The translations under genes were made by a program, and so were the position numbers. From NCBI GenBank assembly GCA_023053575.1, contig JAKZAP010000021.1, positions 17,360,212-17,424,211 of the forward strand: a DNA stretch of 64,000 nt, written 5' to 3'. The notes beneath the pieces are model-generated. The model had not been told where the DNA came from. It made no database searches and saw only the letters and a list, made by a program, of their open reading frames with translations. This stretch comes from Branchinecta lynchi. Taxonomy: Eukaryota; Arthropoda; Branchiopoda; Anostraca; Branchinectidae. This document shows positions 21,801 to 31,189 of the stretch, piece after piece (position 1 is the first letter of the stretch; every line of letters begins with the position of its first letter).

Positions 21801-24800
21801 CACTGAAGTATAGGACTTTCGACTTTGAGACTAAAATACCGGCCTTTGATAGCCGCTTTGACCCTGCAAATTGCAGGATGGTTAATCTAGCTCCTTGTTT
21901 GAACAATATAACTTTTGTAAATGAGTGTTCTTTCTGATCAGAGTTTGAAGGCGTCAAAGTTTTTAAACAAAGACCTCTTCCTATTGGTCAATTATGACAC
22001 ATTTTTTCAAATCCGCATCATCGTCGACCAATAGGATTCGAGACTCCTTTTTTGTGTTTAAACTTTGAAGCCTTCAAGCTCTTACTTCCTTGGAAACTCT
22101 TTTGCAAAAATAGAACTATACGATTGAGGAATAGCCCAATTAACATTCCTGCAAGTCCCTGGCTCAGAATGATGGTCAAACGCGAGTAATTTAATTTCAA
22201 AGTTGAAAGCCCTATACCTCCCCCAATGTTAATTTTTTTTTTTACGTTCTCGTGATGATGGTGTAGCGAAATCCGTTTTCATCGGGTAGGGTGCAATCTC
22301 TCTATTAGCAGTGGAAAGGCAGGATAGTCCCATAAGCCCTATGGGTCGCGATAACTCTAACGGTCTGTCATTGAAACAACCGCTCTCAACCCCGTTGGCA
22401 TTTTGACCCAATCCATCAGCAATGTCAAAGTACACGTGGCAGTTGTAGTTGTTTGCAAATCTTCTTGGTTTGTTAACACCCACGGTCAATTCTTTAAGCA
22501 CAACTGTTACTAGAAATGATCTTTGCACCATGAAATGGATCAGAAAAATCTTTTCGAAAAAATACCATTACTTTTCACCTGAGTTTAACGATTTTCTTGT
22601 TAGCGCTTGCCGATTCTGTCCAGCATTCCTGCTCTCCGACGCGGCCACTGGGCGCAAAAGATTTGAAAACTGAACCGAGCCGTGGTTAAAAGACGGAAAA
22701 CTAAGCAAATAAAAAAAGTAAAAAAACTGAAGACTCCCATTGCCTTATGTTTGAAAGAGTTGCCAGTGGACGCTGAAGATTCCGGCAAACTTTACGTTGT
22801 GTGATGAGCAAAACTCGGCACGGCCGAAAAAGTGCTAAAAATTCGTAGGCACAAAGCGAAACAAACGAGAAAGGTGGAAATTTTAGAAGCGTATAATTCC
22901 ATAAGGGAGCTAGGTATATTATAAAAGGCAGAATAAGCAAGAGGGGTCCTTTAAAGTTAGATTTTAACCTATGTACACGATTTGATTTTTGTTAAAGGAC
23001 ACCTGAATGGAGAGTATCATCCCTATCTGTATGACTTCCGTTAACAGTGCCTGCAGAAAACCAATCTAAATTCGAAATACTGTTTCCAAGCTATGATTTT
23101 TGCTCCATTTTGCACGTGTCCTTATTTCAGTACCGAACAATTTTAAAAATGAACAAATGTCTCCAATCAATCTGGAATATTTTATAACCAGTTAAGACCA
23201 AACGTATATCTAGAAGAAATTCCAATACGATCCGGCCAGCGCTGTACAAGATTTGAATGAATTGCGCTTTTTGCCTTGGAGTTTGCATGTCAAAACCTCC
23301 AGAAACGAACATCCCTATTTTGAAAACGTCCCGCCCAGGAGAAGAATGCTCTCCGTGGCCATGTCTGTAAATTCATTCTCCATGGCGTGTTCAAGTATGG
23401 TTTCATTGTTCAGGTGTCCTTTAAGGTCGGATTTGAATCCTCAGCCTGAAATGGTGGATTCGGATTCGTACCTAGCCCTTGATTCGGATTCGCCCATCTC
23501 TGCCCTACTTATTCATGTCGTCACGATTCGCCCATCTCTGCCCTACTTACACATGACGTCACAAATCCTGGCTTCTTGGCCAGGATTTTCCTATTTTTGG
23601 CAAAATACGCTAACTACGATCCTGAGCGTGGTAAACAAATAGTACTTATTAGTTACTATTTCGAGAAGGTTGGAACAGTCAGCTTAGTAACTTTTCATAG
23701 TTCGTACTTCGTCCAAATTTATTCCTGGAAAAATCTTACGGTTTTCACAATCAAACCCGGTTAGGCGAGGTTCTAGTAAGCAAAAACAAGGTTTTCTTCA
23801 TAGCGACCACGGCTTAATAACCCGGGGTTGTTACGCTCTGATATCGATAGATGGAAATGATGTAAAAGAAAATCATGCAACGCTGTGCTGAGGCAGTCAT
23901 TGCGCCAGATTTTCGGAGCGCGGACCGGGTTTTTTGCTTAAAAAAAAATAAAAATTTGACATGGTTTCTTCAAAAATTATGGCTCCACAGGAGAATGAAG
24001 TAGGAATAATACAAAACTATGTGAGAGCTGGAAATTGCCCTCCCCCCCCCCCCTCGAGTTTTGGCTAGTGACGCCCCTGCCGAGAGGCGAACCAATAACC
24101 TCCACACCTGAAGTCTGACACTCTAACGGTTGAGCTAACCTACTCTGTGTTTCGTTGAAATTGCAATAAACAATCCCAGCAGTCGACTTAAAAGGTTAAC
24201 TTTCCTTGTCTACCAAATTTCCGGATTTAGGAAAGTTTTGGCAGAATTAGGCCTACTTGTCTGACAAGAAAAAAGAGTTCAGAAATGGATTCATCGTGTG
24301 TTCTTACCAGAGCCGTTACCAGCCATAATGTTTGGCGGGGGGGGGGGGGGGGGGAGAGGGGTATTTACCGGCTGGCTGCTCATTTTTACCGACTGTTTTT
24401 TGCAGACGAAATCGCCTTTTTTGAGAAATACAGTGTTCTTACGAAAAATCGCGGAGCTCCGTGCCGACTCGGCTATTTTTTTTTACCGACTGGCCGACAA
24501 CATTCGTGGGGCGGGCTCCCCCCCCCCCCCCCTAGTCCTGACGCTCCTGGTTCTTACCACGATGCCTGCGACATTCTTCATTCTCACACAATGCCCGCGA
24601 CATTTTTCCAGCTAAGAACTTGGTTAATTTTAAAGAGAAGAAGCAGCTCAGGGGCCGTCGTTTTAAAATTGTCCAGTCCAACTTTTTATTTATTTATTTA
24701 TTTATCACCCGTCATTTCAAACAGAAAAGGGACGGAGTACAAAAACTAAAAAAAAAAGAAAAACGTAACACTTTCATAGGAAACACACAAACAATCGATA

Positions 24801-25352
24801 ATTACTACATGAGACGCTCTGACTGACTAAAAACTGAACACGATTAGATAAATACACACTTAAACTCTGCGAATTTTGCTCCAAGGGTGGGACTGGATTT
24901 TTAGTTGTACTTGCTAATCAGGCTAGATATAGCAAGCTCAGGGTCTTTTATGTTATACATTTTCATCATTTTGGTATTTCTTGTCCAAGGGGGGAGCAGA
25001 AGTAAGTATTTGGAGAATCTGAATAAAGTGGAATGGAATTTATTTTTTTCACTAGCTGAGAATATTTGCCAGAAGGGAGCTAGGTAAAGAAATTGCGGTA
25101 GCCTATTGCAACGTAGTTATAAAGGGAAGCTAGGATTTTTCGGTTATATGTGCGTTTCTTATACTGAATCTGGTGTACGTTCCAGGGTCACCAGTATCCG
25201 GCCGCCGAAAATCTCCACCAATCAGCTCAGACCTGATGTCATTTATGGCGATGGAATTTCAGCGGAACGGGAAGCGTCCGGGGAGCACCTCCCCAAACCG
25301 TGATGTCAACATGGACAGCCCCACCCAAACCAAGCGACCCAGGTTGTTTTAA
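12607..25352 (+). CDS. HAPSTR1: HAPSTR1 / C16orf72 / TAPR1 orthologue, complete, five coding exons
   Basis: HAPSTR1 is a nuclear stress-response adaptor that works with the ubiquitin ligase HUWE1. Exons are 12607-12850, 16476-16547, 19346-19517, 20240-20382 and 25186-25352. All have GT-AG borders and matching phases (1,1,2,1), giving 798 nt or 265 residues, against about 275 in human. Recognisable landmarks recalled from the human protein are WLSSYERQC, LWNMFQTSAMAVAQLYKD, LWMPFQNAAETVTALYK, GYQKRNKEIVQWAKRRRR, ELLSFLAGKPPPP, DLQTFKEALSL and a basic C-terminus SPTQTKRPRLF. The two FQ-A-AV-LYK motifs look like an internal repeat. The start at 12607 has a purine at -3 and G at +4. Introns are filled with transposons, and intron 2 contains a 1.6-kb hAT-like element. 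Assignment is by remembered family sequence, not a search. Confidence 0.93.
12998..13336. mobile_element. hAT-like MITE with G/C-run termini, 339 bp
   Basis: Left terminus CAAAGGCGTTACTAGCG and right ..CATCGTAATGCCCCTG are diverged inverted repeats of the CAGGGGCGTYACTAGCC family, with a GGGGGGGGG/CCCCCC run inside the right end. The body contains repeated ACTGTTTTGAAAAAAA. Flanking octamers AGTAGCAG and ATGAGGAG match at 5 of 8 positions only. Confidence 0.5.
13345..15040. other. HAPSTR1 intron 1, apparently unique AT-rich sequence
   Basis: No exon, RNA gene or clear transposon was recognised. Short frames on both strands lack conserved motifs, and splice-like signals do not link to the HAPSTR1 frame. 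Confidence 0.4.
15045..15195. mobile_element. Short foldback copy with hammerhead-like core
   Basis: Inverted arms (AATTTTATTGGAGCT and AGCTCCAATAAAATT) surround GGCCCTTCTTGG and its inverse. On the plus strand CTGAAGA (15,083-15,089), a stem-loop with CCCCT..AAGGG, and GAAA (15,111-15,114) follow the same order as at 12.1 kb. The downstream flank GTCAGCTTGGCCTGAAGGAATATTT is shared with the other copies. Confidence 0.55.
15461..16277. mobile_element. hAT-like element remnant rich in GATTCGAATCC
   Basis: The right end ..TCCCATCTCTG matches the termini of the element at 771-1224, and the body shares GATTCGAATCC runs and the segment TTTACACAGTGGGC with it. The left boundary is uncertain and may be a CAGGGGTGCCGAGCTGG-type end of another element. 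An unoccupied target site for the piggyBac-like MITE of 22,996-23,420 is visible at about 16,160. Confidence 0.5.
16476..16547 (+). CDS. HAPSTR1: HAPSTR1 coding exon 2
   Basis: A 72-nt exon between TCTTTTAG and GTAAATT. It encodes RCQGAVLWMPFQNAAETV and TALYK and keeps phase 1 at both ends. The match to the family is strong despite the small size. Confidence 0.9.
16548..17130. repeat. Dispersed repeat family B, tandem copies
   Basis: Two adjacent diverged copies share CTTACTAGAAATTAT, TTTTCTTGTTAGCGCTTG and GGCGGCTGG. A further copy is at about 22,497-22,900, with GAAAGAGTTG and AATTCGTAGGCACAAA(A/G)CGAAAC in common. Non-coding; class unknown. Confidence 0.5.
17561..19170. mobile_element. 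hAT-like element with G-run terminus, 1610 bp
   Basis: It starts CAGGGGCGTCGCTAGCC and ends with a run of about 20 G followed by GACGCCCCTG. Flanking octamers are GTGACGAT (17,553-17,560) and GTGATGAT (19,171-19,178), a one-mismatch 8-bp TSD. The interior contains a LINE 3' fragment (18,490-18,880) and short GAGCGCCC repeats (18,985-19,115), and no transposase. It lies within HAPSTR1 intron 2. Confidence 0.75.
18490..18880 (+). mobile_element. LINE 3' fragment with (CTAT)n tail
   Basis: An open frame from about 18,490 to the stop at 18,796 encodes LWIQLRAFQFRAGRRFSI and the cysteine motif CPLCEKEEENLDHFLCRC, parallel to the C-terminus of the LINE at 9.3-9.6 kb. It is followed by a short UTR and CTAT repeats. 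It is strongly 5'-truncated. Confidence 0.75.
19346..19517 (+). CDS. HAPSTR1: HAPSTR1 coding exon 3
   Basis: Acceptor TTTTTTCAG and donor AAG/GTAATT. Encodes SNDIVRYSVDKGIQAGYQ, the basic stretch KRRRRNIKRDE (possible nuclear localisation signal) and LLSFLAGKPPPPS. Confidence 0.92.
19620..20170 (+). mobile_element. Two LINE 3'-end remnants
   Basis: One ends near 19,945 with GGCGGGTCATAAATAAATTA and (CTTA)n, and a second ends near 20,165 with GGTGAGTCATAAATAAAATA. Both share TTTACTCCGC upstream. Reverse-strand relatives are at about 24,640-24,760 and 25,885-26,190. A short ORF end (NRAQPAHDVVHCFL) precedes the first. Confidence 0.5.
20240..20382 (+). CDS. HAPSTR1: HAPSTR1 coding exon 4
   Basis: Between TGTTCTAG and GTAAGAA. 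Encodes a Ser-rich linker (RARSSPSQNREAQCESSTGS) and the conserved DLQTFKEALSLTT. Confidence 0.88.
20400..22490. other. HAPSTR1 intron 4, non-coding with repeat fragments
   Basis: No exon recognised. It includes a degenerate mariner-MITE half (21,120-21,215) and, at 21,361-21,610, an hAT-MITE-like fragment with CATTTACCGACTGGCTGGTA and repeated ACTGATTTTCAGAAAAATCA, the same body type as 12,998-13,336 and 24,308-24,549. Confidence 0.45.
22996..23420. mobile_element. piggyBac-like MITE, 425 bp
   Basis: Termini AGGACACCTGAA and TTCAGGTGTCCT are inverted repeats, and TTAA flanks both sides (22,992-22,995 and 23,421-23,424). It interrupts an hAT-like repeat: the uninterrupted homologous sequence GATTTGATTTTTATTTAGG is present at about 16,148-16,166, so the insertion site is defined by a paralogue. 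Confidence 0.75.
24030..24078. mobile_element. Solo hAT-like terminus
   Basis: A C run followed by CTCGAGTTTTGGCTAGTGAC and GCCCCTG is the inverted form of the terminus at 17,561. No matching partner end with a duplicate of CCGAGAGG was found upstream. Confidence 0.45.
24079..24155 (-). pseudogene. tRNA-like sequence (degenerate tRNA or SINE head)
   Basis: Read on the minus strand it has a box A-like TTAGCTCAACCGTTAGAG and a box B-like GGTTCGCCTCT at suitable spacing. However, the acceptor-stem halves do not pair and the anticodon stem is poor, so it is not called as a functional tRNA. Confidence 0.3.
24308..24549. mobile_element. hAT-like MITE with perfect 8-bp TSD, 242 bp
   Basis: Termini CAGAGCCGTTACCAGCC and CTAGTCCTGACGCTCCTG are diverged inverted repeats with G and C runs inside. 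GTTCTTAC is duplicated exactly at 24,300-24,307 and 24,550-24,557. The body shares TTTACCGACTG motifs with 12,998-13,336. Confidence 0.8.
24640..24800 (-). mobile_element. LINE 3' tail remnant with (ATAA)n
   Basis: On the minus strand the sequence TACTCCGTCCCTTTTCTG, GAAATGACGGGTGATAAATA and ATAAATAAATA matches the 3' ends at 19.9 and 20.1 kb. No RT remains. Confidence 0.5.
25186..25352 (+). CDS. HAPSTR1: HAPSTR1 last coding exon
   Basis: Acceptor GTTCCAG ends at 25,185; the stop TAA is at 25,350-25,352. Encodes SPVSGRRKSPPISS, then DLMSFMAMEFQRNGKRPGS and the terminal SPTQTKRPRLF, which parallels the human SPTHKRNRMI end. Confidence 0.92.
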
Positions 25353-25483
25353 TCCGGACAGGCCCGTCCGATTTTAAAGAGGCCCCACCCGGTCTGCAGG
25401 GTAGTAATGTAGCGGTGGCAAACGATCTGGGGGGACCCTAATTTTCATGTGGGCTGGGAAACTGCCCAGCCATTGAATATACA

Positions 25484-25652
25484 CTGTAACAAGTTTCTCC
25501 GAGTAAGGATTAAAGTTAATTGCAGTATTTGCTACTGGGATTAATCTTATCTCTACTGAGATAAGATTAATGCGAAATTAGAGATAATATTATCTTTTTA
25601 GAGACAAGATTAATTCGCGTAGCAAACACTGAAAAAAATTTTTGTACAGTGT
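25484..25652. mobile_element. CACTGTAA-family MITE copy
   Basis: Begins TACACTGTAACAAGTTTCTC and ends ..TTTTGTACAGTGTA, with a GATAAGATTAAT-type palindromic interior. It is a member of the family seen at 3.3 and 27.5-28.8 kb, located about 130 bp past the HAPSTR1 stop, possibly in its 3' UTR. Confidence 0.6.
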
Positions 25653-25879
25653 AAACAAAAGTAACATAATTAATAATTGCGCGGACGAACCTAGAACCTG
25701 GCCCAAAAAATACACTTTCCGTTTGTCGTCAAGTATAAAGATTTGGAATCTCAGAACGCAAAACCACCTGTTGATGTTTTTAATACTTATAACACATGTA
25801 GAGCGAATCATGTAGGTTAAAAAAAAAAAAAAAAATTGAGCGTATAGATTGTCCAAAGAGTTCTTCCAAGCTGCTTGCC

Positions 25880-26190
25880 TATAAGTAAGTAAGTAAGTAA
25901 TTTATTTAGGAAAAGCGGAGTAGATGACTATAAAATAAGAATATGATAATTCTGTGCAAAAAGTAGGCGGTAGGCCAATATGAAATTTGTTTTGTACTCT
26001 TTGTTTTATTGATCGAATCACTCGTTACCAGTTCCATTGGAAGAACATTCCAGCATCTTACCATTGTGTTGTGATCAGCGTTGCTACCCGTCGCAGAATT
26101 ATGCGATTTGTCATAGGTTTTCGACGTTTCCCGGTAAAAATGTATAGCATGAAATTGTACTACACGAAAAATGTCGCACAATTCTGAGAT
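25880..26190 (-). mobile_element. CR1/jockey-like LINE 3' fragment
   Basis: A minus-strand frame reads NTMVRCWNVLPMELVTSDSI, matching the R..N.LP..v..a.s motif common at the C-terminus of CR1/L2/jockey ORF2 proteins. It ends, in that direction, in (TTAC)n at 25,885-25,902. Confidence 0.6.
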
Positions 26191-26525
26191 TTCGAAGTTT
26201 TTTGGCCAGTTTCAACCGAATTTTCTACGCGCCAGAATGTCACAGGTTCCAAAAGACAAGTGGCAACAATGGTTTGGAAATTACCATTGCTAAATATCTG
26301 ATAAAAACGCCAGCTTGACTGTATTGTCCATGAAATATTACTAAACCAAAAATGTCGCAGAATTCTTGGATTTCAATTTTGTTTTGCCAGTTTCAGCCGA
26401 ATTTCGTACGCGCCAGAATGTCACAAGTTCCACCAGAGAAGTGACAACAATGGTTCACTAATTACCATCGCTAAATATTGTATAAAAATGACAGTCACAC
26501 AGCTTGACTGTATTGTCCATAAAAG
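26166..26525. repeat. Two-copy tandem repeat, ~180 bp unit
   Basis: Units share AAAAATGTCGCA, GCGCCAGAATGTCACA, TGGCAACAATGGTT (TGACAACAATGGTT in the second) and CAGCTTGACTGTATTGTCCAT. Non-coding. Confidence 0.6.
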
Positions 26526-26749
26526 ACATTTTGGTCGTTCCAGCAGCTCGTATGTTGGTTCAAATGTAAGGGTATTCCCCAACCTGAGGCCTTCTTCTGA
26601 AAGTTAGCCGCCGCTTCAACACTACCCCTATGTACAGCCGACCAGGGAATTATCGGTAGGCTACAAGCTACTTATCCCCGCCTGCTTATGCAGGTATTCC
26701 GAGGAGAATCGGCTGTAACTATCAGGGTTAGAAGCATCGTGAGCTCACT

Positions 26750-26990
26750 CGGAAATGTGTTTGGTTAAATTCGAGGAGTTTGATTTGAGACCGGAAACGT
26801 AGTTGGGAATCCGCCTCCACGTTACGATGTCGGAATCAAGGAAGGTCGAATTCGAGGACTGTATTGAGAAACCGGAAATTACTTCGAAATCGACCTCCAT
26901 GTAGTGAGTATTTTCGGGGGATGAAAATTCGGAAGTTTGAGGTCGAGATTAGAAACCGAAACTAGTTCGAAATCGTCATTCATGTATGCT
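26750..26990. repeat. Degenerate tandem repeat, ~85 bp
   Basis: Three loose copies of GAGACCGGAAAC...AATCCGCCTCCACGT-like sequence (GAAACCGGAAATTACTTCGA, GAAACCGAAACTAGTTCGA). No coding potential. Confidence 0.4.
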
Positions 26991-27496
26991 TAAGTGTTAT
27001 GCTTAATCCGGTGTCATTTCCGGTCCTCGGAATTTTACAGACTTCGGAGGGGGATAAGAGCTCATTTTGAATACGTTGTAGCGATAATTTTTTCGGACAA
27101 CTGTACCTATTAGTTACCGTAATGATTCGCGTACTTTCGTCAAATTTTTTCGTTAAAACGCCTATTGTAATCGCGCCGAGTGAGAGTGAGTGAGTTTTTG
27201 AATTTTTGCGACGTTTTTGTTGCAAATTTTTTCGCGTTTTTCTGCAGTTTTTTCTTGAATTGAATGGGTATACTTGCAGTTTCGACAGTACAGTTGAGTT
27301 AGAGAATACCTATACGAGGAGACTACTGTATGCGTATCAGCAGGATCAAGTTTAGAGAAGATTGAGCTCTGCAGCGGGTCTCTGAAGATCAGGGCGATTC
27401 TGGGGGTCTGGAAAGCAACGCTATTTATGCGCTGGCTGTTTTTGCGACTTCGGCGAAAACCCTTCGCTTTCCGCAGCTGTTTTGGTGTTTCGCTAC

Positions 27497-28760
27497 ACTG
27501 TAAAAGGTTTCCCGAGTAAGGATTAAAGTTAACTGCAGCACTTGCTATAGGGATTAATCTAATATAAGGTTTGAAGCCAAGCTGACCGTTCATTACGAAA
27601 GAAATAGAAAACCGTGATTTTCGGTGTTTTTTATTGATCAGCTAATTATCCCTCTTGGATGATGTGCGAGGGATAAATATAAATTCGGATATTTCGGTTG
27701 CACTTCCGGCAAACCTTCCTCAGCGAAAAACATACAACTAAATCATAAAATCCAACACAAAAAAACCCGAAAATCACGGTTTTCTATTTCTTTAGGATTA
27801 ATCTTATCTCTACTGGGATAAGATTAATCCGAATTAGAGATAATGTTATCTCAATAGAGACAAGATTAATCCCAGTAGCAAATCCTGCAAGAGTTTTTTT
27901 TGGCAGTTTACACTGTAAAAAGTTCCTCCGAGTAAGATTAAAACTTAACTGCAGTATTTGCTACTGGATTAATCATATCTCTACTCAGATCAGATTAATC
28001 CGAATTAGAGACAAGATTAATCCCAGTAGCAAATCCTGCAAAATATTTTTCAGTGTACAGTGTAAAAAGTTCCTTCGAGTAAGGATTAAAGACAACTGCA
28101 GTATTTGCTACTGGGATTAATCTTATCTCTACTCAGATAAGTTAATCCGAATTATAGACAAGGTTATCATTTTAGAGACAAGATTAATCCCAGTAGCAAG
28201 TCCTGCAAGATATTTTGTACAGTGTACGCTGTAAAAAGTTCCTCCGAGTAAGGATTAAAGTTAACTGCAGTATTGCTACTGGAATTAACCTTATCTCTAC
28301 TGGGATAAGATTAATCCGAATTAGAGATAATGTTATATCAATAGAGACAAGATTGATCCCAGTAGCAAATCCTGCAAGAGTTTTTTTTACAGTCTGGGAA
28401 AAGATTAATCCGAATCAGAGATAATGTTATATCAATAGAGACAAGATTAATCCCAGTAGCAAATCCTGCAAGAGTTTTTTGTACAGTCTGGGATAAGATT
28501 AATCCGAATCAGAGATAATGTTATATCAATAGAGACAAGATTAATCCCAGTAGCAAATCCTGCAAGAGTTTTTTTTACAGTGTACACTGTAAAAAGTTCC
28601 TCCGAGTAAGGATTAAACTTAACTGCAGTATTTGCTACTGGGATTAACCTTATCTCTACCGGGATAAGATTAATCCGAATTATAGATAATCTTGTCTCAA
28701 TAGAGAGAAAATTAATGCTAGTAGCAAATCCTGCAAGATTCTTTTACAGTATAGTTGTGG
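27497..28760. repeat. Tandemly amplified CACTGTAAAAAGTT MITE array
   Basis: About six to seven partial or full units of GTTCCTCCGAGTAAGGATTA, CTGCAGTATTTGCTACTGGG and ACAAGATTAATCCCAGTAGC recur, often joined through TACAGTGTA. Some units lack a left half (28,390-28,570), so amplification was by recombination as well as transposition. The first unit is split by a foldback element (27,557-27,795). Confidence 0.7.
27557..27795. mobile_element. Foldback element nested in a MITE, with hammerhead-like core
   Basis: Inverted arms AAAGAAATAGAAAACCGTGA and TCACGGTTTTCTATTTCTTT bracket the insert. On the minus strand CTGAGGA (27,723-27,717), a GGTT..AACC stem-loop and GAAA (27,695-27,692) repeat the core order of the 12.1-kb element with a different stem II. 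The outer sequence AAGCCAAGCTGAC is the inverse of the GTCAGCTTGG flank shared by the family. Confidence 0.55.
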
Positions 28761-28799
28761 AAAGCGAAGCGAGTTGTCCAGGGAAGTGAATCCGTGACG

Positions 28800-28975
28800 T
28801 GAGTGGCTCTTGAGAAGTTGTATAGCCGAAACCGCTTTTTCTTGAAGAAGTTGTATAGCCGAAACTGTTCTTTTTTGAAAAACTTGTATAGCCGAAATCG
28901 CTTTCTCTTGAAGAAGTTGTATAGCCGAAACCGCTTTCTCTTGAAGAAGTTGGGTAGCCGAAACCGCTTTCCGTG
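28800..28975 (-). repeat. Minisatellite, 5 copies of ~35 bp
   Basis: Repeats of TTGAAGAAGTTGTATAGCCG and AAACCGCTTTCTC. The minus-strand frame reads LLQEKAVSAIQ repeatedly, but flanking codons lack coding character, so it is not called as a gene. Confidence 0.65.
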
Positions 28976-29930
28976 AATTCTTGCGCTCAGTGAAGTTCGT
29001 CTTCTTTTTCCGAATGTAAATCCGTGAGAAAGCCAGAATCGCAGTAAGTGTCTTGAGAATACGACCAGAAGCGTTAGAAAACCATATCACCAATTTTTTA
29101 GTTCATACGGTGATGAGTTTTACGCGTCAAATCCGTGTAGCGTTTCGCGGAAAGGCGGATTCTGCCTTGACAAACTTCTGAGAGATATTAAGTAGACTGA
29201 TTGCACACTACCCGACCAAAACGAATTTCAATATTATAATAATTTTTATTCGGTAAATCAATATTCTTTTCTTCCATTGATCGTTTAAAGTCCCAAAAAA
29301 ACAACAAAATGAAAACGAATTGTTATGACCCAGTTCCAGTCGTTGCTTATAATACAGATATGCGTCTGGGAACAGTTCTCGAAGTTTTTCACCCCTTGCT
29401 TGTGGTTTTGCTCGTTACAGAGGTCAAATGGAAACACAAAAAATTATAGCTATGGTTTTGCTCGTTACAGAGGTCAAATGGAAACACAGAAAATTATAGC
29501 CTAAAATCAAAAACTGAGTGCATTGCTCTTTTCGCGGAATGAAATTTATATTCTCCTTCAGTGATTTTGCACTTGTTTGTAAATATTCTTTTTCTTCTGT
29601 TGTGGAACATTGGACGTTGGTGAAAGTAAACAAATCGTTGGATGCCCTGTCCTGGCCATACTAGCTCATGCAAATCGAGCTCTTTTAATTTTTTTTTTTA
29701 GAAAGAAGAAGATTCAAAATAACACTTAACTTATTCTTTGCGGTCAGTATGTTGCAGAATTATTTTCGAGATTCGGTTTTGATCAAATTATCTCAGCGAC
29801 ATGTCAAGTAAGGTCTTGTCCGGAGTATCATGTCTCTACTGTACTATGTAAGAGGGATCCGCCGATGTTGGTCTGACCTTCTTTTGAAACTGCAAGTAAC
29901 CATGCTGGGGGGGGGGGGGGCGAAGGTGCT

Positions 29931-30690
29931 AGTGGCGTGGCGTGGGGAGATGATCAGGTTTTCCGGTCGGATTTTCTGTACTTTTCATCATGAAGTCGAA
30001 ACGACGAAACTTTCGTACGAAATTGATGATGGTGCCGAAAATCCTATCGTCTTCCCGTACCACCATAACAGTCAGAGCGTATTTCCTGAAAGTTTGGTCG
30101 TTTACATTGTTGCGTAATTCGGGGAAAGGCATATGCGAATAAGACCTTGCTAGTGGCGTTGGCAGACGGCCAGGTTTTCCGGCCGGATTTTCTGTACTTT
30201 TCATCATGAAGTCGAAACGACGAAACTTTCGTACGAAATTGGTGATGGTGCCGAAAATCCTATCGTCTTCCCTGTACCACCAAAAGTGTCAGAGCGTATT
30301 TCCGGAAAGTTTGATCGTTTACATTGTTGCGTAATTTGGGGAAACGCATATGCTAAACAAGACCTGCTAGTGGCGTGGGGAGACAACCAGGTTTTCCGTC
30401 CGGATTTTCTGTAATTTTCATCATGAAGTCGAAACGACGAAACTATCATATGAAACTGATGATGATGTCGAAATCCTATCGTCTTCCCGCACCACCATAA
30501 CAGTCAGAGCGTATTTCCTGAAAGTTTGGTCGTTTACATTGTTGCGTAATTTGGGGAAAGGCATATGCGAACCTTGCTAGTGGCGTTGGCAGACGGCCAG
30601 GTTTTCCGGCCGGATTTTCTGTACTTTTCATCATGAAGTCGAAACGACGAAACTTTCGTACGAAATTGGTGATAATGTTAAAGGTCCTGT
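29931..30690. repeat. Four-copy tandem repeat, ~210-221 bp unit
   Basis: Units begin AGTGGCG at 29,931, 30,152, 30,369 and 30,578. Each contains GGATTTTCTGTACTTTTCAT (or a variant of it), CATGAAGTCGAAACGACGAA and GTTTACATTGTTGCGTAATT. They are about 90% alike; non-coding. Confidence 0.75.
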
Positions 30691-31189
30691 CATCGTAATT
30701 TAAGGCATTTGCAGAGTAAGACCTAGCAATCCTTTAGACGATGGTTCACTTTGACCGCTTTTCTGCGCCAAAACATTGTCTAACAAAATGTTAATGGATC
30801 ATCTTCGCTTCTTTGTCTCTTAGCCCTTTCGTCGATCGGTTCATTTCTGTGATTTGCTAAAACGAACGATAGTGAATCGCCGCTTTACTAGATGCTATAT
30901 TTTCTGTAGAAAACGTGATTTTTGGGGCTTAAGAGGGTATGGGGATTATGCAAAGCTAGGACGAGAAAGTTTTGGCTTTTTCTGTGATTTTGTTCTACTG
31001 AATGCCTGATTGATAAGTAAAATTGTTCGTGTAAATCTTAGGTGTTTACCGTTAGTACCCAACTAGCCATTTGAAACACGTTACCATCTGATCCTCTCTT
31101 AGTTCTGGTACGACTTCGAATCAGATTTGTTCATTTCGCTTCTACGCGGCTGGGCAGCGTTGCCACTTAAATTGACTCAAGCAGGCCTG

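Noticed and set aside
24079..24155. Functional tRNA on the minus strand
   Set aside because: Box A and box B resemblances exist, but acceptor and anticodon stems do not pair; kept only as a tRNA-like remnant.
28680..29093. 137-codon minus-strand frame with repeated LLQEKAVSAIQ
   Set aside because: It is a 35-bp minisatellite read in an open frame with MITE sequence at one end; no independent coding support.
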